64,000 nt of DNA from Elusimicrobium sp. (GTDB lineage: Bacteria > Elusimicrobiota > Elusimicrobia > Elusimicrobiales > Elusimicrobiaceae): contig SUVG01000002.1 of assembly GCA_015062115.1 (NCBI GenBank), positions 62,001 through 126,000 of the forward strand, read 5' to 3'. Under the pieces are notes generated by a model. That model did not search any database, was not told the origin of the DNA, and saw nothing but the letters and a program-made list of their open reading frames with translations. Both the position numbers and the translations under genes were made by a program. Positions within the stretch are counted from its first letter, which is position 1. Every line of letters begins with the position of its first letter. Positions 23,345 to 33,600 of the stretch are shown here, in pieces.

Positions 23345-24502
23345 ATGGACACAACTGCACCTGTTTCCAAAAATATTCTTATTGTAGCGGGCGATGTATC
23401 CGGCGATTTGCACGCGGCCGGGTTGATTCGGGCATTGAAGGAAACCGAGCCCGGAGTTTGTATTACTTCCGTCGGCGGACGCTTGATGAAGGAAGTGAGT
23501 GACCGTTTCCTTTTCGATTTAGCCGCGCAAGGTGCTACCGGGTTTGTGGAGCCCATTAAAAAAATGCCGTTGTGGATTCGTCTTCGCAACGAGTTGCGCG
23601 ATTATATGGAAACCCAACATCCCGTTGCGCTTATTGTGGTAGATTTTTATGGGTTTAATCATCAAGTGCTGAAACTGGCCAAGGAGCGTTGTATTCCGGC
23701 CTATTATTATGTCACTCCCCAAGTGTGGGCCAGCCGTCAGTACCGTGCCAAAAAATTGGCCGCTCTTACCGAAAAGATGTATGTTATCTATCCTTTTGAA
23801 CCCGAATTTCACCAAAAACGCGGTGGAAATGCCGTATTTTTAGGAAATCCCCTTCTTGATATTATGCCCGCGCCGCTTTCCAAATCATATGAAGTGGCAG
23901 ACCCCAAAAACCACGCGTGGAAATTGGGGCTTTTGCCCGGGAGCCGTATGGGGGAAATCAGCCGGTTGGTTCCTGTATTTTACGAAGCATTCAAAGAAAC
24001 CGTGCAAAAGTTTCCCAATACACAGGCTTATATGTTTTTACTGCCTAATGCAGATGAACGGGTCTTTTTAGATTTACTGGGAGAAGAGCCTCACCTGAAT
24101 TTTCATTTTATAAAAGATAAAAATTACGAACTGCGCAGCCAAATGGACTTTTTGTTAGCCTGTTCCGGCACGGCCACCTTGGAAAATGCCCTCTTGGGTG
24201 TTCCCATGGCAGTGGCTTACAAAATGTTCTGGCCCACTTACCAAATTGCCAAAATGGTGATTAAAGTGCCGTATATTTCGCTGGTAAACATTTTGGCGGG
24301 GAATAAGCCCGTGGTAAAGGAACTTATCCAACACCAAGCCAATGCCCAAGCCTTGGCGGCCGAAGTGCAGGATATGTTCGAACACCCGCAAAAACTCAAA
24401 GCCATGCACGAGGAATTATTGAAATTGCGTGCTTCTTTGGGCGAGCCGGGGGTGGCAAAACGCGCTGCGACGGATATTTTGCAAGATTTAGCACACAGGT
24501 AA
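23345..24502 (+). CDS. lpxB: Lipid-A-disaccharide synthase
   Basis: A 385-residue GT19 enzyme that joins UDP-diacylglucosamine and lipid X to the lipid A disaccharide at the inner membrane. Signature segments: ILIVAGDVSGDLHAAGLI (N-terminal), VDFYGFNHQVLKLAK, YYVTPQVWASRQYRAKK, LPGSRMGEISRLVP and LLACSGTATLENALLGVPMAVAYK for nucleotide-sugar binding. A strong ribosome site AAAGGAGAAGG precedes ATG 23345. Shows that the cell makes lipid A. It is 6 nt upstream of the rsh gene. Confidence 0.97.
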   Translation: MDTTAPVSKNILIVAGDVSGDLHAAGLIRALKETEPGVCITSVGGRLMKEVSDRFLFDLAAQGATGFVEPIKKMPLWIRLRNELRDYMETQHPVALIVVDFYGFNHQVLKLAKERCIPAYYYVTPQVWASRQYRAKKLAALTEKMYVIYPFEPEFHQKRGGNAVFLGNPLLDIMPAPLSKSYEVADPKNHAWKLGLLPGSRMGEISRLVPVFYEAFKETVQKFPNTQAYMFLLPNADERVFLDLLGEEPHLNFHFIKDKNYELRSQMDFLLACSGTATLENALLGVPMAVAYKMFWPTYQIAKMVIKVPYISLVNILAGNKPVVKELIQHQANAQALAAEVQDMFEHPQKLKAMHEELLKLRASLGEPGVAKRAATDILQDLAHR

Positions 24503-24508
24503 AAATTT

Positions 24509-25963
24509 ATGTCTTCCGCACCGGACTTGCAGACCTTGCTGCAAAAATTCAAGGAATACAACCCCAATCAGGATACTTCCCTGATTGAAAAGGCCTATCA
24601 TTTTGCCGAAAAAGCCCACGCCGACCAAAAACGCGAGAGCGGCGAACCGTATTTTATGCATTGCCGAAATGTGGCCAGTATTCTTATGGAGTTTAACCTG
24701 GACGCCGACACTGTTTGCGCCGGGTTGTTGCACGATACGGTGGAAGACACCTCCGTTTCTTTGGAAGACATTAAGCGGGAATTTAACAAACAGATTGCCC
24801 ACATGGTGCAGGGGGTTACCAAAATCAGCGATTTGAAATTTTCCTCTACTGACGAAGAAACCGTAGAGAATTGGCGCAAAATGTTAATTGCCGTGGCGGA
24901 AGATGTGCGCGTGATTCTAATTAAATTGGCCGACCGTACCCATAATATGCGTACCATGGATGTTATGCCTCCCGAAAAACAGAAATTTAAGGCCTACGAA
25001 ACCATTTCCCTCTATGCGCCGCTTGCGCAACGCTTGGGAATGTTTACGATTAAAACCGATTTGGAAGACCTTTCCTTCAAATATCTCCACCCGCAGGAAT
25101 ACACCTTGCTGAAGGAAGAAGTGGAAGCCCGCACGGCTGACCGTCAAGCGGCTTTGGAAAATTTCAAAAAACATTTAGAGCCTGCTTTGCAAAACGAAAA
25201 AATGGAATACCGCATTTTGGCACGTGCCAAAAACTATTATTCCATTTATCGTAAAATGCAAAAACATAATTGTTCTTTTATGGAAATTCAGGACTCTCTG
25301 GGTGTGCGTATTATCACCAAGACCTTACAAGACTGTTACAAGGCCTTGGGTATCGTACACAGTGTATTCAAGCCTCTTGCCGGCACATTTACCGATTATA
25401 TTGCGACGCCAAAGGCCAATATGTACCAAAGTATCCACACTACGGTGCTGGCCCCTACGGGAGATATTATCGAAATTCAAATTCGCACGGAAGAAATGCA
25501 CCGCACCTGCGAATACGGTATCGCCGCGCACTGGCGTTACAAATTAGGGGCTACCAAGCAAGATAAAAACTTTGACGAAAAAATTAACTGGATCCGCCGT
25601 TGGATTGAGTGGCAACAAGATTTAACCGCCCCGCGCGAATTTTTGGAAGGGTTCAAAACCGATGTGAACCTGCAACAAATTTTTGTGTTTACGCCTCGTG
25701 CTGATGTAAAATCTCTGCCGGAAGGTTCTACCCCTATTGATTTTGCCTATGCTATTCATACGGATATCGGTGACCATTATGTGGGAGCCAAAGTGAACAA
25801 CCGCATGGTGCGCATGGACTACACTTTCAAAACGGGCGATGTGTGCGAAATTATCACCCGCAAAAACGGAGAACCCAAACGCGATTGGCTGGAATTTGCC
25901 CGCACGGCAGGCGCCCGTAGCCATATCAAACGCTATCTGCGCGGAAAAGGAGTGGAACTGTGA
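24509..25963 (+). CDS. RelA/SpoT-type (p)ppGpp synthetase/hydrolase, C-terminally short
   Basis: A 484-residue bifunctional-looking RSH enzyme. The hydrolase HD domain is intact (His51, HDTVED at 75-80), and the synthetase has EIQDSLGVRIITK and FTDYIATPKANMYQSIHTTV. A TGS domain follows (IFVFTPRADVKSLPEGSTPIDFAYAIHTDIG). The protein stops about 60 residues after TGS, so the helical, zinc-finger and ACT/RRM domains of classical ~730-residue Rel are missing; these normally sense the ribosome and restrain activity. I see no frameshifted remainder downstream: the next frame is a separate zinc-ribbon gene. The stop overlaps that gene in GTGA. Confidence 0.93.
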   Translation: MSSAPDLQTLLQKFKEYNPNQDTSLIEKAYHFAEKAHADQKRESGEPYFMHCRNVASILMEFNLDADTVCAGLLHDTVEDTSVSLEDIKREFNKQIAHMVQGVTKISDLKFSSTDEETVENWRKMLIAVAEDVRVILIKLADRTHNMRTMDVMPPEKQKFKAYETISLYAPLAQRLGMFTIKTDLEDLSFKYLHPQEYTLLKEEVEARTADRQAALENFKKHLEPALQNEKMEYRILARAKNYYSIYRKMQKHNCSFMEIQDSLGVRIITKTLQDCYKALGIVHSVFKPLAGTFTDYIATPKANMYQSIHTTVLAPTGDIIEIQIRTEEMHRTCEYGIAAHWRYKLGATKQDKNFDEKINWIRRWIEWQQDLTAPREFLEGFKTDVNLQQIFVFTPRADVKSLPEGSTPIDFAYAIHTDIGDHYVGAKVNNRMVRMDYTFKTGDVCEIITRKNGEPKRDWLEFARTAGARSHIKRYLRGKGVEL

Positions 25964-26271
25964 GCCCGAAGATTTGTCCCCGATGTTTTTTGCCTTATGA
26001 AGAAACGGATAATTTTTGTCGCCGTTGCGGTAAAAGTTTGAAACCGGGCAGCGGGTTTCTCTGCTCCCATACGGGCATCATTTTGCTTACGCTGGTGTTG
26101 GGGCCGTTTGCCTTGCCGGTAGTATGGAGTTCTAAACTGATAGGAACTGTAGCCAAGTGGATTTACACAATTGTGCTGGTACTGATTGGCATTTATTTGA
26201 TTCAGGCTTGTGTGGCGGCCTTTGAGTTGGTGCAGGATGTTTCCCGTAGTTTGGTTTCCCCGACCTTCTAA
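25960..26271 (+). CDS. Small zinc-ribbon membrane protein
   Basis: A 103-residue protein starting at GTG 25960, which overlaps the rsh stop (GTGA) and has AAAGGAG upstream. The N-terminus has CPRC...FCRRCGKS, a four-cysteine zinc ribbon, followed by two hydrophobic helices (about residues 37-60 and 66-90). Function unknown; such zinc-ribbon/transmembrane proteins are common but uncharacterised. Coupling to the RSH gene may be merely transcriptional. Confidence 0.72.
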   Translation: MSPKICPRCFLPYEETDNFCRRCGKSLKPGSGFLCSHTGIILLTLVLGPFALPVVWSSKLIGTVAKWIYTIVLVLIGIYLIQACVAAFELVQDVSRSLVSPTF

Positions 26272-26345
26272 TTTTTGCTATCCTCTATCCCTTCATATTT
26301 AGTACAATATAGAGTACCTTTTTCAAATAAATTAAGGAGAAAGAA

Positions 26346-27725
26346 ATGACAGACACTGAAGTAAAGCATAATGTGACCAAAAACGGCCACCCGAAAGGGC
26401 TGTATATGCTGTTTATGGTCGAAATGTGGGAACGCTTTAACTACTATGGTATGAGAGCACTTCTTGTCTATTTTATGACGAGTGCTGTGATTGGTTTTAG
26501 CGATCCTGTGGCCTTTAAAATCTATGGTTGGTTTACGGCTTTGGTATATCTTACCCCGGTTCTCGGCGGTTGGATTGCGGATAACTATATCGGGAAACGT
26601 CACTCTATTACGATTGGTGCTATCTTGATGGCGTTAGGCCAATTCGTCCTTGCCTCCTATGGGTTTGTTCCGGCTCGTGTAGCCTTGTTTGCCGGTCTTG
26701 TACTTATCATTTTGGGGAACGGTTTTTTCAAACCGAACATTTCTTCTATTGTAGGGGAACTCTACGAACCTAATGATTCCCGCAGAGATGCCGGTTTTAC
26801 CATTTTCTACATGGGTATTAACGTAGGTGCGTTTATCGCTCCCTTTATTACCGGTTATGTAGGTGAAGTAACGGCTACTTCTCCCGCCTGGGTACAATGG
26901 CGCTGGGGTTTTATGGCCGCCGGTATCGGTATGATTATCGGTCTTGTTTGGTACTTGGTTGAACAAAAACGCTTTTTGGGCGAAATCGGTTTGTATCCGG
27001 TTTCTAAACACAAAACCCAAGCCGCTATTGAAGAAGATAAGCCTTTGACCGCTGAAGATAAAGATAAGATTAAAGCCGTAGTAACCTTTACGTTTATTGC
27101 GATTTTCTTCTTTGCTTTCTTTGAACAAGCCGGTTCTTCTTTGAGCAGATTTGCCCAAACCTCCGTTTACTTGCCTACCTTCCAATTCCCTGCGTGGTTG
27201 GGTAACTTTGTTTTGGAAATCAAAGCCTCTTGGTTCCAATCTATTAACCCCATTTCCGTAGTAATTTTGGCTCCTTTGTTTGCCAAAATGTGGGTTAAAT
27301 TGGGAAGCAAAGGCAAAGAACCGTCTATTCCCTTAAAATTCGCCATGGGTGTATTTTTAACGGGTTTTGGCTTCTTGGTTTTGGCCATCGGTTCTATGTT
27401 CTTGACCCCCGAACACCAAATCAGCATGATGTGGTTGGTCGCTCTTTATGTAATTCACACCTGCGGTGAGTTGTGCTTATCGCCGGTGGGGTTGTCCATG
27501 GTTACCAAATTGGCTCCTGCCAAACTTATGTCCATGTTAATGGGTGTATGGTTGGCTGCCTCTTTCTTCGGTAACTTGATGGGCGGCTACTTTGCCACCT
27601 TGTCTGCAGAGTTGAAATCTATGACGACCTTCTTTGCCATCCCTGCCTGCATTTTGATGGTATTTGGGTTGTTGGTATGGTTGTTCTCGGGCAAAATCAA
27701 AAAATGGATGCATGGCGTTCAATAA
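26346..27725 (+). CDS. POT/PTR family proton-coupled oligopeptide transporter
   Basis: A 459-residue major facilitator with about 12-14 membrane helices. The proton-coupling motif ExxERFxYYG is seen as EMWERFNYYG near residue 29, followed by PVLGGWIADNYIGKR (MFS motif A) and the PTR signature FTIFYMGINVGAFIAPFITGYVGE. C-terminal GELCLSPVGLSMVTKLAP is also family-typical. It imports di- and tripeptides. ATG 26346 follows TAAGGAGAAAG; a strong bidirectional terminator follows. Specificity (DtpA-like versus others) is not readable. Confidence 0.95.
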   Translation: MTDTEVKHNVTKNGHPKGLYMLFMVEMWERFNYYGMRALLVYFMTSAVIGFSDPVAFKIYGWFTALVYLTPVLGGWIADNYIGKRHSITIGAILMALGQFVLASYGFVPARVALFAGLVLIILGNGFFKPNISSIVGELYEPNDSRRDAGFTIFYMGINVGAFIAPFITGYVGEVTATSPAWVQWRWGFMAAGIGMIIGLVWYLVEQKRFLGEIGLYPVSKHKTQAAIEEDKPLTAEDKDKIKAVVTFTFIAIFFFAFFEQAGSSLSRFAQTSVYLPTFQFPAWLGNFVLEIKASWFQSINPISVVILAPLFAKMWVKLGSKGKEPSIPLKFAMGVFLTGFGFLVLAIGSMFLTPEHQISMMWLVALYVIHTCGELCLSPVGLSMVTKLAPAKLMSMLMGVWLAASFFGNLMGGYFATLSAELKSMTTFFAIPACILMVFGLLVWLFSGKIKKWMHGVQ

Positions 27726-27741
27726 TTTTTACCTGAGCAAT

Positions 27742-27775
27742 AAAAAAACCCCGAGGGTTATCCTCGGGGTTTTTT
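27742..27775. terminator. Bidirectional terminator between the POT gene and the YtxH gene
   Basis: CCCCGAGG (27749-27756) pairs with CCTCGGGG (27762-27769), loop GTTAT, flanked by A7 and T6 so that it serves both convergent genes. Confidence 0.9.
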
Positions 27776-27786
27776 GTTAGAAGTTT

Positions 27787-28137
27787 TTATTCTTCGTCTT
27801 TTTTGAATTTAGCGGTAAATTCATCTTTTCTTTTGTTAAATTCTTTTACCACTTTATCTTTGCCTTCAGCTAATTTTTCTTTGGCTTCTTCGGTGCGTTC
27901 CGCCAGTTCGCGGCGCACATCGGCAGCGTGTTTTTTCACTTTTTCTTTTAATTCACCCGCGTGTTCCAAAAGATATTCTTTTTGGTCTTCGTAGGTTTCA
28001 TCGGCCCAACGTTTAAGTTTGCGGCGGGTCGTTTCGCCTTTGGCGGGAGCAAAAAGCACCCCCACGGCAAGCCCTGCTACGGCTCCCAATAAAAACGCGG
28101 CCAAGCCTTTTCCGGCACAATCACATTTATGACACAT
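27787..28137 (-). CDS. YtxH domain protein
   Basis: A 116-residue protein with a Cys-containing start (MCHKCDCAGKG), one membrane helix (residues about 11-30, LAAFLLGAVAGLAVGVLFAP) followed by the YtxH signature APAKGETTRRKL, then a long charged helix of Lys/Glu heptads likely to form a coiled coil. YtxH proteins are general-stress membrane proteins of unknown mechanism. Excellent ribosome site AAAGGAGGGG before ATG 28137. Confidence 0.85.
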   Translation of the reverse strand: MCHKCDCAGKGLAAFLLGAVAGLAVGVLFAPAKGETTRRKLKRWADETYEDQKEYLLEHAGELKEKVKKHAADVRRELAERTEEAKEKLAEGKDKVVKEFNKRKDEFTAKFKKDEE

Positions 28138-28277
28138 ATTTACCCCTCCTTTTGCTTTGCTATAATGTATATATATTGTACAACAAATGGCGGAAATAAA
28201 TTCCTCCTATGTATAGTATAATGGCAAAGTGTTTTTTTGCCACAGTTTGTTTTGAATTAGTTTAAGAGGAGACCTAT

Positions 28278-29669
28278 ATGCCTAATCCGTCCGCTCCGCG
28301 CCAAAACGGGAAACAGTTAGACCCGCAAGTGCGCAAAAGAAATTTTGATGAAGTGGCCCAAATCTTTACCAAAGAAGAAGCCATGGCCGAAGCCGACCGC
28401 TGTTTGAATTGTAAAAATGCCCGTTGTCAGGCCAATTGCCCCGTAGGAGTGCAGATTCCGGCCTTTATTGCTTTGCTTAAGGAAGGCAAAGTGGGCGAAG
28501 CCGCCAGCAAAATTATGGAAACCAGTTTGCTTCCCGCTATCTGCGGTCGTGTGTGCCCGCAGGAAAAACACTGCGAAGGTAACTGCGTGTTAAAGGAACG
28601 CTTCGGTTCGGTAAATATCGGTATGTTGGAGCGCTATACGGCTGATACGGCCCGCAAAGAAGGTTTATTAAAAGCCCCTGTGTGCGGAGAATCTACCGGT
28701 AAAAAAGTAGCGTGTATCGGTTCCGGGCCTTCTTCTATTGCGGCGGCAGCGGAACTGGCCCGCGCCGGGCATGAAGTAACCGTTATTGAAGCCCTGCACG
28801 CCTTTGGCGGGGTGCTTCGCTACGGGATTCCGTCCTTCCGTTTACCGCGCGAAGTGATTGACCACGAAATCGAAACGGTTAAAGCAATGGGGGTAAAGTT
28901 CGTGACGGATGTTCTCGTCGGTGCGACAGAAACTATTGCCGATATGCTAAAAGAGTACGATGCCATTTATGTCGGTAGTGGCGCCGGTTTACCTACTTTA
29001 ACGGGAATCCCCGGCGAAAACGCCGTAGGGGTATACAGTGCCAACGAATTTTTAACGCGTGTAAACTTGATGCAAGCCTATAAATTCCCGGAAACGGATA
29101 CTCCGATTCACATTGGTAAACGCGTAGCCGTATTGGGCGGCGGGAACAGTGCCATGGACGCGGCCCGTTGCGCCATGCGTTTAGGGCCCGATAGCGTAAC
29201 CGTAGCCTACCGCAGAAGCGAAGCGGAAATGCCTGCTCGCGTAGCGGAAGTGGAGCACGCCAAAGAAGAAGGAGTAGCATTTGAATTTTTAGTAACACCC
29301 AAAGAAGTAGTGGTAGATGAAAACGGCCATGTAGCGGGCTTGAAATGCACCCGCAACGAATTGGGCGCACCCGATGAAAAAGGCCGCCGCCGTCCGGTGG
29401 AAATTCCCGGGTCGGAATTTGTACTTCCGGTGGATACCATCATTGTAGCCATCGGGCAAAAACCCAACCCGATTATTGCCAAAACCACCCCGGAACTTAA
29501 AACGACCGAAAGAGGCGTTTTGGCCTTGGACGAAGAAGGCAAAACCACTATGCCGGGTGTATATGCCGGCGGAGATATTATCCGCGGCGGTGCTACCGTA
29601 CTGCTTGCCATGAAAGACGGCATTGAAGCCGCCGGGCGCATTAACCAGTATTTGAAAGAGGGAAAATAG
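28278..29669 (+). CDS. nfnB: NADPH-dependent oxidoreductase, NfnB / glutamate synthase small-subunit-like
   Basis: A 463-residue flavoprotein. The N-terminus has two cysteine clusters for 4Fe-4S centres (CLNCKNARCQANCPVGV, ICGRVCPQEKHCEGNC), then FAD binding (VACIGSGPSSIAAAAELARAGHEVTVIE) and NADPH binding (VAVLGGGNSAMDAARCA), and ends with the GD motif GVYAGGDIIRGGATV. Alone it would be called GltD-like, but the FAD/NAD protein immediately downstream makes the Nfn complex (NADH-dependent reduced ferredoxin:NADP+ oxidoreductase, electron-bifurcating) the better reading; that is an inference from gene pairing. AAGAGGAGACC precedes ATG 28278. Confidence 0.87.
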   Translation: MPNPSAPRQNGKQLDPQVRKRNFDEVAQIFTKEEAMAEADRCLNCKNARCQANCPVGVQIPAFIALLKEGKVGEAASKIMETSLLPAICGRVCPQEKHCEGNCVLKERFGSVNIGMLERYTADTARKEGLLKAPVCGESTGKKVACIGSGPSSIAAAAELARAGHEVTVIEALHAFGGVLRYGIPSFRLPREVIDHEIETVKAMGVKFVTDVLVGATETIADMLKEYDAIYVGSGAGLPTLTGIPGENAVGVYSANEFLTRVNLMQAYKFPETDTPIHIGKRVAVLGGGNSAMDAARCAMRLGPDSVTVAYRRSEAEMPARVAEVEHAKEEGVAFEFLVTPKEVVVDENGHVAGLKCTRNELGAPDEKGRRRPVEIPGSEFVLPVDTIIVAIGQKPNPIIAKTTPELKTTERGVLALDEEGKTTMPGVYAGGDIIRGGATVLLAMKDGIEAAGRINQYLKEGK

Positions 29670-29670
29670 T

Positions 29671-30525
29671 ATGGAAGAAAATACCATTTTAGTCAAAGAG
29701 AATTTAAGCGATACCGTTGTAAAGTTTGTTATTTACAAACCCTTGATTGCCAAATCTGCCAAAGCCGGGCAATTTGTCATTTTGCGTGGCCGTGAAGGGG
29801 GGGAAAGAGTCCCTGTTACCTTGGTAGATTGGGATAGTGAAAAAGGCACGATTACGGTTATTATCCAGGCCATCGGGAAATCTACATCTATGTTTAATTC
29901 CTTGGAACAAGGGGAAAAATTTCTAAATGTGGCCGGCCCGTTGGGGACTCCCGTAGAAATTAAAAATTACGGTACGGTAGCTGTGGTGGGCGGCGGTGTA
30001 GGTATTGCCGAAGTGTACCCGATTGCTCGCGCGTTCAAAGAAGCGGGGAATCGTGTAATTGCCGTTTTGGGTGCCCGCACAAAAGATTTGCTTATTCTGG
30101 AGCCAGAAATGTCTGCCTTGTGCGATAAAACCGTCAGCACGACCGACGACGGCTCTTTCGGCATGAAAGGTTTGGTAACGGACGCTATACAAAAACTTCA
30201 TGACGAGGGAGAAAAAATAGCGGCCGGTTTCATCATCGGGCCGATTCCTATGATGAAGTTTTCTTCCCGCTTAATGGATAAACTGGGCATGGAGCCTTTT
30301 TCCAGTCTGAACCCCATTATGTTGGACGGAACCGGTATGTGTGGTTGTTGCCGTGTGACGGTGGAAGGCAAGGTTCGCTTTGCTTGTGTGGAAGGGCCGA
30401 TGTTTCCTTCCAAAACCATTGATTTTGACGAGTTGATCCGCCGCACGAGTGAATACAAACCGCAAGAACAGGAAAGTTTGCTTTTGCATGAAAAAGACCA
30501 TGTCTGCAAATGCGGACTTCACTGA
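29671..30525 (+). CDS. nfnA: FAD/NAD-binding subunit, NfnA / SudB-like
   Basis: A 284-residue ferredoxin-NADP reductase-like protein: FAD motif GQFVILRGREGGERVPVTL, NAD-site VAVVGGGVGIAEVYPI and a C-terminal 2Fe-2S site CGCCRV...FACVEGPMF with one more Cys upstream (GTGMCGCC). In Nfn complexes this subunit binds NAD(H) and pairs with NfnB. It begins 2 nt after the nfnB stop, so the pair is one operon. Large-subunit-first order is reversed from some NfnAB operons. Ends with HVCKCGLH. Two hairpin terminators follow. Confidence 0.86.
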   Translation: MEENTILVKENLSDTVVKFVIYKPLIAKSAKAGQFVILRGREGGERVPVTLVDWDSEKGTITVIIQAIGKSTSMFNSLEQGEKFLNVAGPLGTPVEIKNYGTVAVVGGGVGIAEVYPIARAFKEAGNRVIAVLGARTKDLLILEPEMSALCDKTVSTTDDGSFGMKGLVTDAIQKLHDEGEKIAAGFIIGPIPMMKFSSRLMDKLGMEPFSSLNPIMLDGTGMCGCCRVTVEGKVRFACVEGPMFPSKTIDFDELIRRTSEYKPQEQESLLLHEKDHVCKCGLH

Positions 30526-30540
30526 TAGACAGTTTGAATT

Positions 30541-30571
30541 AAAAAACCCCGGGAATACCCCGGGATTTTTT
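30541..30571 (+). terminator. Terminator after nfnA
   Basis: CCCGGG (30548-30553) pairs with CCCGGG (30559-30564), loop AATAC, then six T residues; A6 precedes the stem. Confidence 0.78.
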
Positions 30572-30587
30572 ATGTAAAGTTGCCCAC

Positions 30588-30615
30588 AAAAAAGGCCCGT
30601 TTGAACGGGCCTTTT
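30588..30615 (-). terminator. Terminator of the J-domain gene
   Basis: AAGGCCCG / CGGGCCTT stem (30592-30613) with six T residues on the minus strand, immediately after the 30631 stop codon. Confidence 0.85.
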
Positions 30616-30630
30616 CAGTTGAATCTTAAA

Positions 30631-33600
30631 CTAGTAGGCTTGCGTGTTGCCGTCCGATTCGCTGGGCGGGAGAAGTTCGTCGTTGCGTTGTTGTTTCAGG
30701 TTGACGGCTTCCAACGCAGCATTTAATTCCTCAAAGAGAGCCAATACTTGGACTTGTTTATCCTCATTGGTGCCTTCTCCGTTTACAACGGCCGTTGCTT
30801 TTTGTACGAAGGTTGCGGCGGCGGCTTTGGCTTCTTTCTTTAACAATTCACTCCAAGTAGCCACAATTTGTTCTACTTCCAACTCGATGCTGTTAATCTC
30901 AGCCAATGCGGCCTCTTCCCAATCGAGTACCGGCGCATCAGCCGCCGCAGGATCCTCTGCGTAAGCGCCATAACCCTGTTGATCAGCCGGAATAAGCCCG
31001 TTGAGATAGGTGTTAGAACGGTGGGAATATTCTTCCAATAAGGTGTTCCACTCGTTCATTTTATCTTCTTCGGATTTGGCAGATTTCATCAACGCATCGA
31101 ATTTTTGGAAGTATTCTTCCCAAATTTTGCGTACTTCTTTTTCTCCGTTTTCCGGGTCGTACATGGCGGCTTGTGCGGCCCATTGTTCCACATAATCTTT
31201 ATAGGTTTCTGCGTGGTTGTCTATGGCTATTCGGGAGGCTTGTTTATTCATTTCATCAATTTTGCCGTAATAGCGAGACATTACTTCATTAAGCGCATTT
31301 AATTTTTCTTCGTTGGTTTTAGAAGAAGTGTAAACAAAGTCGGCTTCTTGTTTGAAGTCTTTTTGCCATTTTTCTATTTGGGCCATAGCATCCGGCAAAG
31401 CCATAAACTGGAAGAAAAGTTGCATTTTAACTTCTTCCGAGGTGTTCTCTTGTACGGCCGCATAGAGAGATTGCGTGTACATGCCGTGCAATTCGTCTGT
31501 CCACTTACCAATGGCTTGATTCATCTGGTTGTATTTAGCGGTATCATCGACTTCGCTTTCATAGATGGCTTGCATTTCGGCTCTGTAGCCGTCTACCCAC
31601 TTATCCGCCAAGGCGTTTCCGTTGGGCAGGCCCGCGAACTGCTGTTGTAAGAACTGGCGGAATTCCGGCCCGGTTTCGGTCATGGCGGCTTCGTAAGTTT
31701 GACGAATCACCTCTTTGTTCTTGGCTTCGTTTCCTTCTACGATAGCATTGTTAAGGCGCATGCGGTTAGCGGCCGATTCGTAGAGGGCTTTGTCTTTGTC
31801 GGACAGGAAGGACATATTCCCAATACCGATATTGGAAAGCCCGCGGCGCGCCAAGATGATCGGGGCTACGATAAAGTAGCCTTCGGAATTATCCTGCACG
31901 GCAGCAGCCACTTTGTTATAGAGTTCTAAGCCGTTGTCGGCAGCAGCATTATCGGCCGGTTCTTGCGGCTTAAAGAGGTCGCCGTATTTATTCAACTCGG
32001 CTTGGTGATCAGCCGTTTGTCTGTTTACGAGCCAATCTTTGAAACCAAGATGATAGGTGGCGGCATCTAAGGCTCTCCAAGCACCAAAGAAAAGCAAGTT
32101 GCCGGTGTAGCCGCGCCAGAACTGCGTGCTGGTAAGCAAGTTGCTGGCCAAGATATCTAACTGACCGGAAGTAGCCAAATGACCGGTTAATTGATAGGTA
32201 TAGTTTTCTGTCCAGTTAGCGGCATTGAACCCCAAACCTTTATGGGCTTGTACAGGGTCAAAACCTTTGCCCCAACCGGCTTTAGGACTTGCACCTAAAT
32301 CGCGCGTAATGGCTAAAGAAAAACCGTTTTCCGCTTGGGATAAACCAAATACACTTTCACCGACAGCTCCACCTTGGGCCATAAATTTGGCATCGTAAGC
32401 GGTGCGCTTAGCGGCATCACCCAAGACACTCCACGCTTCGTTAATTTTATAGATTAACGCTTTATCAGCCGGATTTTTATCCGGATGTAATGTTTTAACA
32501 AGGTTGCGGTAAGTTTGCTTTACTTCGCGCGCACTTGCCGTCGGTTTCACTCCAAGAACCTTGTAATAATCGGGCACGGCCGCTTCAATAGCTTTGAGTT
32601 CTTTGCCCATTTTCCCGAAAGTGGCGGCATCTACACGTACCCACCCGTCGGCCGTGTGTGCCCAATAGTTAAATTTCCCTTGGTTGAGACCTTTGTAAGT
32701 TGCAAAAAGGAGTTCATCTTCGTTTTGCAATTGGCGCACCGTGGCGTTAGTCAATCCCGTAGGAGTCCAAGAGGAAACCAGGTTAAATTCACTCCATTTA
32801 ACAGGGTTCCCGGCTCCGTCCACTAAGTTGCGCGTAAAGAATTTCCAGTCATCGTAGTTTCGAATCCCTTTGCTCAGGCGCGGCATTGCGCTTTCTGCTA
32901 CACGGGCCCCGGTATATTGAAGGCCCGGTACATGCGCACCGATTTCGATTTGGGTAATCGGGGCTTTGGGGCTTCTTAAAAATTGGAAGAACTTGCGGTT
33001 TTTAAGCACGCGCGTGGAGGTAACCACTTTCGTTGTCGTGGCAGTGGCACTTGCCACCTCGGAAGCTAACACCGGCAGATTACCGGGATTGGCTACTTTG
33101 GCTGCGTGCGTATAAACCAAGGTTTGCCCGGTTTTTCCCATATTGTGTACTACGTTTTGGTAGCGTACACTTTTCTTCAATTGAACAGCCGCAGCTTGTA
33201 ACTTGCGTCCCTTTCGTGCAGTCTTGGCTGCTTTTGCCATAGGACCAAGTGCTAAAACGGTTCCTTTACTGGCGCGCCATGCTATACCAATAAGTTCCCC
33301 ACCTACGTACCACAGCAAAGCTTCCCCTGCCAACCGGGCAAATAGTGCCATGTGTTCATCTTCCTTCTTTTTGCTGTTATAGCCGTTGTTTAAGTGCATC
33401 ATATGCCAACGGCCATTAGAATCGCGACCTAAGCCACCATATGTAATGAGTTTTAATTTTCCATAGTAGTCTCGACATTCCGTCGTATTAGGCGCATTGG
33501 AGGGCAAAATACGAGGAACAGAAGTTCCCGAATTAAGCACGCGGATATTTCCGTTTGTATCGTAGGCAATATTGCTACAATTAGATTTTACCCCTTGTCT

